Assembly: GCA_947568835.1 (NCBI GenBank)
Contig: OX387609.1
Span: 16,079,208 to 16,143,207, forward strand
Length of the DNA stretch: 64,000 nt
Direction: 5' to 3'
Source of the DNA: Protonemura montana
Lineage: Eukaryota > Arthropoda > Insecta > Plecoptera > Nemouridae
Positions 9,540-19,000 of the stretch are shown here, in pieces. Below the pieces are notes generated by a model, which saw only the letters and a list, made by a program, of their open reading frames with translations, ran no database searches and was not told where the DNA came from. The first letter of the stretch is position 1. Every line of letters starts with the position of its first letter. The translations under genes and the position numbers were made by a program.

Positions 9540-10290
9540 GTTGGTTTGGTTACTTCGGTTCGAAAGAAAATTATTCGCTGTTCGAATACTTCGAGGTCAA
9601 CTTCGAAGTTGGTTCATGTAATGGCTACTAGGGAGCAGCACACGTCACAAAATTGAATTCCAAACATGAAATTCAAAATGGCCTTTACTCTGGTTCTTGC
9701 TTATTTAAATCTTCTTCTATTTACGTACTTTTGACCCCTTCTGGCTTCTACCATGGATATTGATATGAGTGAGGCAGAAACGGAAAGGCAAGGTGATAAC
9801 AATAACATCAATGATAATAAGAGAAGTGTAATTTGGGACCACTACAAAAAGCTCATTTTTGTTATTTTATGATCATGCTGTTTAAAGTGTTTATCATGCT
9901 ATGGTTATCTGTCACAACTCACCCTGATTTGATAAACATGAGATTTATGGGTAAACTTTTTAGTAGTACATAAAGGAAAGAGACTGGAGCTATAAGTATG
10001 TACCTTACGGAATGCTGTTTAACTGGAAGTTAAAACATGCTAAACTTGCTAATAAATACCAAAGTGACTATAAAAATTCAGAATTCTGCGTTTTGAAATT
10101 GAAATGAAGTGATAAAAGTGGCAATTCGAAAATACTTCGATCAAATGAAATACATCGACATTCGATTCGATATTCGACGTTTTTGTAAATAATTATTCGA
10201 AATTCGATTCGGTTTGAAACTGTTGACAATAATTCGATTCGATATTCGATTCAAACTCAAAAACCACTATTCGCACACCCCTACATATTT
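9540..10290. mobile_element. AT-rich degenerate repeat, possible hAT-like MITE remnant
   Basis: Sequences rich in TTCGAATATTCG/ATTCGATTCG occur at 9560-9610 and 10120-10265, and the right side ends near TATTCGCACACCCCTA (complement begins TAGGGGTGTGCGAATA). Ends of that kind are common in insect hAT-type MITEs. I do not see a clean matching left end, so limits and class are uncertain. The middle holds no gene. Confidence 0.35.
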
Positions 10291-10479
10291 CGTTAATGTT
10301 ATCAGACGTGACCCAACGAAACGGTACCTGCTTTGTCATCGAGGCTTCTGTTTTGATGTAAATTAATCACAAAAGAGTAAGACACGGAACTAGATGTGGT
10401 GGAAGAGAGAAACATTCTCATAAAAGTTGTCTCGAATTGTCCTTTGCTAAAAGTTTTCCTTGACTTAGCATTGAAAACC

Positions 10480-11303
10480 CAGTTAAAATAGTTTTTGTTA
10501 AAACTATCCTCCTTGTACATATGGGTTTCCACCAACAAAATGAGATTAAACATGGACAAGACTAATAAAATATCATTCTGTACAAGAAGAAGAAGAGTTG
10601 AGTACAATTACACATTTAACTCCAAGGACATCAAACCAGTAAACAACACAAAGTACTTGGGAATTCTATTATCAGACAATCTCCTATGGAATACGCATGT
10701 AGATGCCACAGTAAAGAAATCCTGTAAAACAATGCACTTTGTGATGAGAAACTTGAAAGGCGCAACAAAGAGAGCAAAAGAAATAGCATATCTTACTCTA
10801 ATACGACCCCAGCTAGAGTACTGTACAAGTGTCTGGAGCCCCCACACAGCTGCAAACATCCACCGCTTAGACATGGTACAACGGAGATCAGCTCGATATG
10901 TATGCAACAGCTTCGCTAGAACCCCCGGACCAACACAGCTAGTTCGTGACATGAACTGGGAAAATCTGAGGGAACGGCGAAATAGATCTCGAATCATAGC
11001 CATATTCCGAGCGTATATAAACGAACAGCTGGATGGGAGGACGTCAACCTGCTCCTTCAACCGCCGTCATATTTATCCCGACAAGATCACCTTCACAAAA
11101 TAAAACAGTTAAAACCAAGAACCGACATTGGAAAGTACTGTTTAGCCGCAGAGGGAATACGGTAGTACCATTGCCAAAAACCTCTAAAGAAATGAAGGCT
11201 AAACTTAGCAATATTCAAATAAAATAACAACATCCGATAGCATTTATAAAGAAATGCATGTCAAAGTTGTGAAATAAAAATAAATAAAATAAATAAATAA
11301 ACT
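10480..11303 (+). mobile_element. 5'-truncated Jockey/CR1-like LINE, 3' part of the RT ORF
   Basis: A frame of about 200 codons (10495-11103) gives the C-terminal part of a non-LTR reverse transcriptase ORF: WVSTNKMRLNMDKTNKISF, NNTKYLGILLSDNLLWNTHV, IRPQLEYCTSVWSPH and RLDMVQRRSARYV. The catalytic YADD region and the endonuclease are missing, as expected for 5' truncation. An A-rich TAAA microsatellite tail closes it at about 11270-11303. The frame has no stop, suggesting a fairly recent insertion. Confidence 0.85.
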
Positions 11304-11474
11304 AATGCTTTGGCTAAATCAAGTAGACGTGAGTCTAAAAACAATCGTAACAGAGTTGGTTGTGTTGTGAAGATTTATGATGGACAGTTTTACCAAGCTG
11401 GTGAAATCACTCGGCCGCTGCCAGCGGATGGAAGAAGGAAACTGGGTTTGAACGAAGTATTCAGTAGCGTAACA

Positions 11475-11883
11475 GGGAAATCTCTTGAAATTTGAAACTA
11501 TTTTTATATTTTTTTTTTTGTGAGGAAATAATGAACACGTATTTTTTTATTTTCTTCTAAATCTAATTTTGAATAAAATATCTCTGTTTAAAATGTTTGC
11601 GTTTCAATCTCGTACGAAAACGAGGGTCGCCATTTATGACATATTGTGAAATCTGACGTCGAAAAACCTCAAGAAACGGAAGCGAACGCAAAGGATACTC
11701 AAAATGACGTCACAGCCCGTTTTCATCCCGCCACGAGAATTCATATTTTAGCCATTTTTAAAACAAATAGAAATAGAAAAGTTAAGATCGGATTATAAAA
11801 AGAAAAAATACCTCAGATTTTATTTTGAATGCGTAATTGAACACAACGATAATAATTAAATAATTATCTTAATGAGATTTCCC
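11475..11883. mobile_element. About 410-bp MITE, copy 1 of 2
   Basis: Bounded by GGGAAATCTC at the left and its complement GAGATTTCCC at the right. A near-identical copy, in the same orientation, is at 45067-45497. It has no coding capacity. It ends about 50 bp before the acceptor of the next TRIP12 exon. The superfamily is unclear because the target duplication cannot be read with confidence. Confidence 0.75.
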
Positions 11884-11933
11884 TATTGTTCTGTTTGTGC
11901 AGCGGAGTTTGAACGGGATCGCGTTTGTTTCAG

Positions 11934-12191
11934 GTCGGCACCGGCCTGGGCCCGACGCTGGAGTTCTACGCACTCGTGTCCCGTGAGATGCAACGTCTCG
12001 ACCTTGAGCTGTGGCACACGGGCGACGCCCCCGCCAGCCCCGCCTCCGAGGTGGCCTATGTCGACGCCCCCGCGGGACTCTTCCCCGCCCCGCTCGGGCG
12101 GCAGGCCAAGTCGGCGGCGGTCGCCCGTGCCAAGGCCAAGTTCCGCTTCCTCGGCAAGTTCATGGCCAAGGCTGTCATGGACTCGCGCATG
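11934..12191 (+). CDS. TRIP12: TRIP12 exon 7, start of the HECT domain
   Basis: Eighty-six codons in phase 0 between acceptor GTTTCAG and donor GTGAGT. VGTGLGPTLEFYALVSREMQ is the classic opening of the TRIP12/UFD4 HECT N-lobe, and FRFLGKFMAKAVMDSRM matches FRFLGKLMAKAIMDFRL. The part between (APASPASEVAYVDAPAGLFP) is more divergent. Residues 430-515 of the partial protein. Confidence 0.96.
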
Positions 12192-12521
12192 GTGAGTCTT
12201 GAGACAAGATGGCCGCCAGCGTTGACTGGTGGCTTCTAGCATTCTGCAAGTCTTGGTGGTAGCTGCATTTGTATTTGCCAGAATTGCTTCAAGTCATAAG
12301 GAGTTGACTAGCAGTACCCGCTGCCTACGGCCGCTTAAGATTTTGAGGGAGTGGGCATTTTGGTTTAAATGTAAAGCCTACCATGCAATACCATACAGTA
12401 CCCCCATTTATTTTATTTGAAATTTGCCGCTTATGTCACTCGGGGTCACTGCATTGTGGAAACTCTGTGAATTCCAAAGTGACCACGATGACAATTTCGA
12501 AAATGGGTGTTGCTCATTCTC

Positions 12522-12657
12522 ATCAAATACACTAAAATCGTCCCAAAAAGCCAGTGTCCAGATAGCTCAATGGTTCAGAGCAACACCCGCGACAGGTGGA
12601 TATCGGGGTTCGAGTCCGCGTTTGGGCATCAATTTTTGAGACGGTTATAGTGTTGAT
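12522..12657 (+). mobile_element. Compact TIR element with tRNA-like core
   Basis: The tRNA-like core 12556-12627 has an A-box-like TAGCTCAATGGTTCAGAGC, a B-box-like GGGGTTCGAGTCC, and acceptor ends that pair (GTCCAGA with TTTGGGC, allowing G-U and one mismatch). Outer inverted repeats flank it: CACTAAAATCGTCCCAAAAA on the left and TTTTTGAGACGGTTATAGTG on the right, extended by ATCAA/TTGAT. About 136 bp long. The loop that would hold the anticodon lacks the usual U33, so it is a tRNA-like relic and not a host tRNA gene. Confidence 0.75.
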
Positions 12658-13067
12658 AATAATAAAATTAACAGTCTGTTCATTTGTTTTATTATATTAT
12701 TTTTTTATTTTTATTTATTGATATTCTAACTTACATACAAGTATACCGGTGGTTAGTGCTGGTAGGTAATCTGGCCAATGCTAGTTCCTGGGTCTAAGGT
12801 GTATTTTTGGCACCACTAATGATTACATAATAAAGTATCATAATATAAAATTTGCTCGGCAACAGCTGATCAGAAGATGTGCTTTGTTTGTTAACGATCT
12901 GTTAATTACTTATGACAAACCAGCACTTATTCCACTTTTAGTCTGGGCTATGTTTCAAAAACGTTTGCTACATAGCGGCCGCCCATGATCCTATTTAACC
13001 TGTCGCCATGTATCCTTGATATTTTCCAAAATGTTCCAAGATTGTACACAACTCTTAGAGGAGCCTG
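12658..13067. other. Intron sequence, no feature recognised
   Basis: AT-rich sequence between two short elements; no exon or repeat recognised. Confidence 0.5.
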
Positions 13068-13775
13068 AACCGAAAGGTTTGGCGTGTTGGAAACACAGGC
13101 TCTCGTTAGATCACCGAAGTTAAGCAACACTGCACTGGGTCAGGTATTGAATGGGTGACCATCATACACATGACCAGTTCTGTTCGGGAGAGAGGTTGGA
13201 GGGATGAAAGTTAAGCAACACTGTGCTGGGTCAGGTATTGGATGGTTGACCATTATAAACATGACCAGTTCTGTTCGAGAGAGAGGTTGGTGGGATGAAA
13301 GTTAAGCAACACTGCGCTGGGTCAGGTATTGGATGGGTGACCATTATACACATGACCAGTTCTGTTCGGGAGAGAGGTTGGAGGGATGAAAGTTAAGCAA
13401 CACTGCGCTGGGTCAGGTATTGGATGGGTGACCATCATACACATGACCAGTTCTGTTCGGGAGAGAGGTTGGAGGGATGAAAGTTAGTACAGCAACTTCA
13501 CTCGCCTTGCTTATCAACCTCTCGATAGCATGGATTTGTGGAGGAATCCTGTTGTTCGCGTTGTACCGTCCTTCGGAAGGGACGTTAAGTCAGTGGTCCC
13601 CTTGGTCTTCAACAGGAGTAGGCTACGTGCCGGCACCGTGTTTCCCCTCCTCCCTTCAAGCCTAGGTTAGCATCATCCTCATCATCATCTACTCATTCAC
13701 CGACGCCATTAAACCAGTGCCGCACGGACAGATGTCAAAACGGTGCGTCGTTAAACACCACAAATAATAATAATT
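13068..13775 (+). mobile_element. 5S-derived SINE with its 5S core repeated four times
   Basis: The 5' head includes GATCACCGAAGTTAAGCAAC and GAATGGGTGACC, the 5S rRNA A- and C-box regions. A 91-bp segment starting at GTTAAGCAAC recurs at 13119, 13210, 13301 and 13392, so four 5S-like cores stand in series before one tail. The tail (GGAGGAATCCTG, GGACGTTAAGTCAGTGG, GGCTACGTGCCGGCACCG) ends at GCGTCGTTAAACACC and an AAT-rich run, a typical SINE 3' end. Confidence 0.85.
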
Positions 13776-13877
13776 AGAGGAGCCTGCATAAGTACAGCCA
13801 GTGCTTCTGTAGATCTGAAGTTGACCGTAGAGAGATTTGCTGTCAAGCCCTTGACTCGGCCCTCGTTTGCCCCGCAG

Positions 13878-14204
13878 CTTGACTTGCCGCTAAGTGTGCC
13901 GCTGTACCGCTGGCTGCTCGGCCAGGAGTGCGCTCTCGGCCTCGCAGACTTAGCGGCCGTCGTGCCGGCAGTCCACGCGACGCTCTCACGCCTTGCCGAG
14001 ATTGGCAGGCAGCGACAGCGGCTGGAACGCTCGGACGTTAGCACCGCCCAGCGCAAGGCGGCTATCGACGCTCTGTCACTTGATGGCTGCTTGCTGGACC
14101 AGCTCGGCATCGACTTCACACTGCCCGGGAATCCCGGCATTGAGCTGAGGAGGGGCGGCCGCGAGATCACGCTGTCGCCGCATAACGTTGACCAATACGT
14201 AATG
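13878..14204 (+). CDS. TRIP12: TRIP12 exon 8, HECT N-lobe
   Basis: One hundred and nine codons in phase 0 (acceptor GCCCCGCAG, donor GTGAGC). LDLPLSVPLYRWLLGQE, LDQLGIDFTLPGNPGIEL and the GGREITLSPHNVDQYVM block match TRIP12 LDLPLGLPFYKWMLRQE, VEDLGLDFTLPGFPNIEL and GGKDIPVTIHNLEEYLR. Residues 516-624. Confidence 0.96.
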
Positions 14205-14231
14205 GTGAGCGAATCGATGCATGAGATGGGT

Positions 14232-15090
14232 CTGTCAGGCAATCTCAGCATCTCCATGGCTACCAAACGTAGAATCTACCATTGAACCTCCTATGCTAGG
14301 CCATGATATACCCGTGGTAACATAAGATAGCAGAATTGAGAAGCTCTGTCAGGTGATCTAAGCAGCTCCATGGCTACCAAACGTTCAATCTACCATTGAA
14401 CCTCCTATGCTAGGCCATGATATACCCGTGGTAACATAAGATAGCAGAATTGAGAAGCTCTGTCGGGCGATCTCAGCATCTCCATGGCTACCAAACGTAG
14501 AATCTACCATTGAACCTCCTTTGCTAGGCCATGATATACCCGTGGTAACATAAGATAGCAGAATTGAGAAGCTCTGTCAGGTGATCTCAGCATCTCCATG
14601 GCTACCAAACGTTGAATCTACCATTGAACCTCCTATGCTAGGCCATGATATACCCGTGGTAACATAAGATAGCAGAATTGAGAAGCTCTGTCAGGTGATC
14701 TAAGCAGCTCCATGGCTACCAAACGTTCAATCTACCATTGAACCTCCTATGCTAGGCCATGATATACCCGTGGTAACATAAGATAGCAGAATTGAGAAGC
14801 TCTGTTGAACCTCCTATGCTAGGCCATGATATACCCGTGGTGACATAAGATAGCAGAATTGAGATGCTCTGTCAGGCGATCTCAACATCTCCGTGCTACC
14901 AAACGTTGAATCTACCATTGAACCTCCTATGCTAGGCCATGATATACCCGTGGTAACATAAGATAGCAGAATTGAGAAGCTCTGTTGAACCTCCTATGCT
15001 AGGCCATGATATACCCGTGGTGACATAAGATAGCAGAATTGAGAAGCTCTGTCAGGTGATCTCAGCATCTCCATAACTACCAAACGTTGA
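14232..15090. repeat. 114-bp minisatellite, about 7.5 copies
   Basis: CCATGGCTACCAAACG recurs at 14254, 14368, 14482, 14596 and 14710, spacing 114 bp; later copies are shortened by internal deletions. Other landmarks are GAACCTCCTATGCTAGGCC and ATGATATACCCGTGG. The array begins 28 bp after the donor of exon 8 and ends about 27 bp before the next exon, so the intron is almost nothing but repeat. Confidence 0.93.
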
Positions 15091-15117
15091 ATGCTCATGT
15101 CCTGCCTCTCCTTGCAG

Positions 15118-15295
15118 CTAGTGACGCATTGGTACCTCCGCGAGGGCGTCTCTCGACAGCTGGAGGCTCTCCGCGAGGGTTTCGAGTCTGTGTTCCCCGC
15201 CGCCGCGCTCCGCATGTTCGGTCCCGAGGAACTCGAGGCTGTCTTCTGCGGTTCAACGCCGGCCGCCCAGTGGGATCCGCGAACCCTCGCAGAAT
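15118..15295 (+). CDS. TRIP12: TRIP12 exon 9, HECT domain
   Basis: Acceptor TCCTTGCAG; donor GTACGT after one base of a split Cys codon. LVTHWYLREGVSRQLEALRE, GFESVFPAAALRMFGPEELE and VFCGSTPAAQWDPRTLAEC match the TRIP12 HECT region ([20 protein letters not shown]). Confidence 0.95.
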
Positions 15296-15777
15296 GTACG
15301 TCACCTTTTTCTGAGACACGCAGTTTGTTCGCTTACCGTTTGTCTAGATCAGATTGTGATCAGTTTGAAGATATTTGAGTGGAATTAAATTAAAGATTAT
15401 ATTGCGTTGAACAATAAATACATTATGATACAGTTGGGATATTTCCCATTTTACTCTGATGGCTACATATAAATTTGAAGAGGACTTGGAAAGAGTTGGA
15501 TTCAATGTAAAGGAACATATTTTTACCAGAATATTAGGTTTTACAAGCAATATAAGTAGCCGAATTCTTTCGTCCATGCTAATAATACATTCCATTTATT
15601 CCATTCGATTTAGTTGCGTTCAAACATCTCAAATTTTGAAGCTACGAGCAATTGAGTAACTGCGATGATAGTTAGTCGCTGTCGGGGGCCTTGAGATATA
15701 CCGGGGGCCCTGGTTTGAGATGAGAAGCCGAGGTGGCGTTGGAAAGCGAATGTCTCACTCGTTTGTTTTGCCTGCAG
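15296..15777. other. Intron, no feature recognised
   Basis: AT-rich intron with no repeat or credible frame. Confidence 0.6.
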
Positions 15778-15915
15778 GCTGCCGCCCGGACCACGGTTTC
15801 ACTCACGAGTCGCGTGCGATTCGTTTCCTCTACGAGATCCTGTCGCGTTACGACGCAGCCGAGCAACGACTCTTCACGCAGTTTGTCACGGGATCGCCTA
15901 GGCTGCCCGTCGGGG
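15778..15915 (+). CDS. TRIP12: TRIP12 exon 10, HECT domain
   Basis: Acceptor TTGCCTGCAG, donor [26 protein letters not shown] and [17 protein letters not shown] match TRIP12 [20 protein letters not shown] and [17 protein letters not shown], the end of the N-lobe and the hinge into the C-lobe. The last Gly codon is split; its other two bases lie 29.6 kb downstream at 45526. Confidence 0.96.
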
Positions 15916-16032
15916 GTAAGCAGATCCTGTTCTTACGTTTGAAACTTGGATTACACTTATAAGTAACATAGATTCAGGTCTCATATTTTCATGCTGGTCT
16001 CCACTTTCAGGGGAATGGGAAATATATATTTT

Positions 16033-16044
16033 GATGGCACCTTT
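16033..16044. repeat. 12-bp direct repeat, left flank of the giant array
   Basis: GATGGCACCTTT stands directly before the first 47-bp unit and again directly after the last inverted unit at 44625-44636. This looks like a target-site duplication around an inserted block, though a chance or deletion origin cannot be excluded. Confidence 0.6.
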
Positions 16045-19000
16045 GAGTGTGCAGGTTCTAGATAGAGACAGAACGTTAATGTTAAACCGTTGAGTGTGCA
16101 GGTTCTAGGTAGAGACAGAACGTTAATGTTAAACCGTTGAGTGTGCAGGTTCTAGGTAGAGACAGAACGTTAATGTTAAACCGTTGAGTGTGCAGGTTCT
16201 AGGTAAAGACAGAACACAAAAGTTAAACCGTTGAGTGTGCAGGTTCTAGGTAGAGACAGAACGTTAATGTTAAACCGTCGAGTGTGCAGGTTCTAGGTAG
16301 AGGCAGAACGTTAATGTTAAACCGTTGAGTGTGCAGGTTCTAGGTAGAGACAGAACGTTAGTGTTAGACCGTTAAGTGTGCAGGTTCTAGGTAGAGACAG
16401 AACGTTAATGTTAAACCGTTGAGTGTGCAGGTTCTAGGTAGAGACAGAACGTTAGTGTTAGACCGTTAAGTGTGCAGGTTCTAGGTAGAGACAGAACGTT
16501 AATGTTGAACCGTTGAGTGTGCAGGTTCTAGGTAGAGACAGAACGTTAATGTTAAACCGTTGAGTGTGCAGGTTCTAGGTAGAGGCAGAACGTTTATGTT
16601 GAACCGTTGAGTGTGCAGGTTCTAGGTAGAGACAGAACGTTAATGTTAAACCGTTGAGTGTGCAGGTTCTAGGTAGAGACAGAACATTATTGTTAAACCG
16701 TTGAGTGTGCAGGTTCTAGGTAGAGACAGAACGTTAATGTTAAACCGTTGAGTGTGCAGGTTCTAGGTAGAGACAGAACATTAATATTAAACCGTTGAGT
16801 GTGCAGGTTCTAGGTAGAGACAGAACGTTAATGTTAAACCGTTGAGTGTGCAGGTTCTAGGTAAAGACAGAACACAAAAGTTAAACCGTTGAGTGTGCAG
16901 GTTCTAGGTAGAGACAGAACGTTAATGTTAAACCGTTGAGTGTGCAGGTTCTAGGTAGAGGCAGAACGTTAATGTTAAACCGTTGAGTGTGCAGGTTCTA
17001 GGTAGAGACAGAACGTTAGTGTTAGACCGTTAAGTGTGCAGGTTCTAGGTAGAGACAGAACGTTAATGTTAAACCGTTGAGTGTGCAGGTTCTAGGTAGA
17101 GACAGAACGTTAATGTTGAACCGTTGAGTGTGCAGGTTCTAGGTAGAGACAGAACGTTAATGTTAAACCGTTGAGTGTGCAGGTTCTAGGTAGAGGCAGA
17201 ACGTTAATGTTGAACCGTTGAGTGTGCAGGTTCTAGGTAGAGACAGAACGTTAATGTTAAACCGTTGAGTGTGCAGGTTCTAGGTAGAGACAGAACGTTA
17301 TTGTTAAACCGTTGAGTGTGCAGGTTCTAGGTAGAGACAGAACGTTAATGTTAAACCGTTGAGTGTGCAGGTTCTAGGTAGAAACAGAACATTAATGTTA
17401 AACCGTTAAGTGTGCAGGTTCTAGGTAGAGGGAGAACGTTAATGTTAAACCGTTGAGTGTGCAGGTTCTAGGTAGAGACAGAACGTTAATGTTAAACCGT
17501 TGAGTGTGCAGGTTCTAGGTAGAGACAGAACGTTAATGTTAAACCGTTGAGTGTTCAGGTTCTAGGTAGAGACAGAACGTTAATGTTAAACCGTTGAGTG
17601 TTCAGGTTCTAGGTAGAGACAGAACGTTAATGTTAAACCGTTGAGTGTGCAGATTCTAGGTAGAGACAGAACGTTAATGTTAAACCGTTGAGTGTGCAGG
17701 TTCTAGGTAGAGACAGAACGTTAATGTTGAACCGTTGAGTGTGCAGGTTCTAGGTAGAGACAGAACGTTAATGTTAAACCGTTGAGTGTGCAGGTTCTAG
17801 GTAGAGGCAGAACGTTTATGTTGAACCGTTGAGTGTGCAGGTTCTAGGTAGAGACAGAACGTTAATGTTAAACCGTTGAGTGTGCAGGTTCTAGGTAGAG
17901 ACAGAACGTTATTGTTAAACCGTTGAGTGTGCAGGTTCTAGGTAGAGACAAAACGTTAATGTTAAACCGTTGAGTGTGCAGGTTCTAGGTAGAGACAGAA
18001 CATTAATATTAAACCGTTGAGTGTGCAGGTTCTAGGTAGAGGGAGAACGTTAATGTTAAACCGTTGAGTGTGCAGGTTCTAGGTAGAGACAGAACGTTAA
18101 TGTTAAACCGTTGAGTGTGCAGGTTCTAGGTAAAGACAGAACACAAAAGTTAAACCGTTGAGTGTGCAGGTTCTAGGTAGAGACAGAACGTTAATGTTAA
18201 ACCGTTGAGTGTGCAGGTTCTAGGTATAGGCAGAACGTTAATGTTAAACCGTTGAGTGTGCAGGTTCTAGGTAGAGACAGAACGTTAGTGTTAGACCGTT
18301 AAGTGTGCAGGTTCTAGGTAGAGACAGAACGTTAATGTTAAACCGTTGAGTGTGCAGGTTCTAGGTAGAGACAGAACGTTAATGTTGAACCGTTGAGTGT
18401 GCAGGTTCTAGGTAGAGACAGAACGTTAATGTTAAACCGTTGAGTGTGCAGGTTCTAGGTAGAGGCAGAACGTTAATGTTGAACCGTTGAGTGTGCAGGT
18501 TCTAGGTAGAGACAGAACGTTAATGTTAAACCGTCGAGTGTGCAGGTTCTAGGTAGAGACAGAACGTTATTGTTAAACCATTGAGTGTGCAGGTTCTAGG
18601 TAGAGACAGAACGTTAATGTTAAACCGTTGAGTGTGCAGGTTCTAGGTAGAAACAGAACATTAATGTTAAACCGTTGAGTGTGCAGGTTCTAGGTAGAGG
18701 GAGAACGTTAATGTTAAACCGTTGAGTGTGCAGGTTCTAGGTAGAGACAGAACGTTAATGTTAAACCGTTGAGTGTGCAGGTTCTAGGTAGAGACAGAAC
18801 GTTAATGTTAAACCGTTGAGTGTGCAGGTTCTAGGTAGAGACAGAACGTTAATGTTGAACCGTTGAGTGTGCAGGTTCTAGGTAGAGACAGAACGTTAAT
18901 GTTAAACCGTTGAGTGTGCAGGTTCTAGGTAGAGACAGAACGTTATTGTTAAACCGTTGAGTGTGCAGGTTCTAGGTAGAGACAGAACGTTAATGTTAAA

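Noticed and set aside
12556-12627. Functional host tRNA gene
   Set aside because: The core folds like a tRNA and has A- and B-box-like motifs, but the anticodon loop lacks U33 and the same core recurs in several dispersed elements enclosed by inverted repeats.
13068-13480. Genuine 5S rRNA genes
   Set aside because: Only the middle and 3' part of 5S rRNA is recognisable, the 5' part and end are changed, and the same SINE tail follows in several copies.
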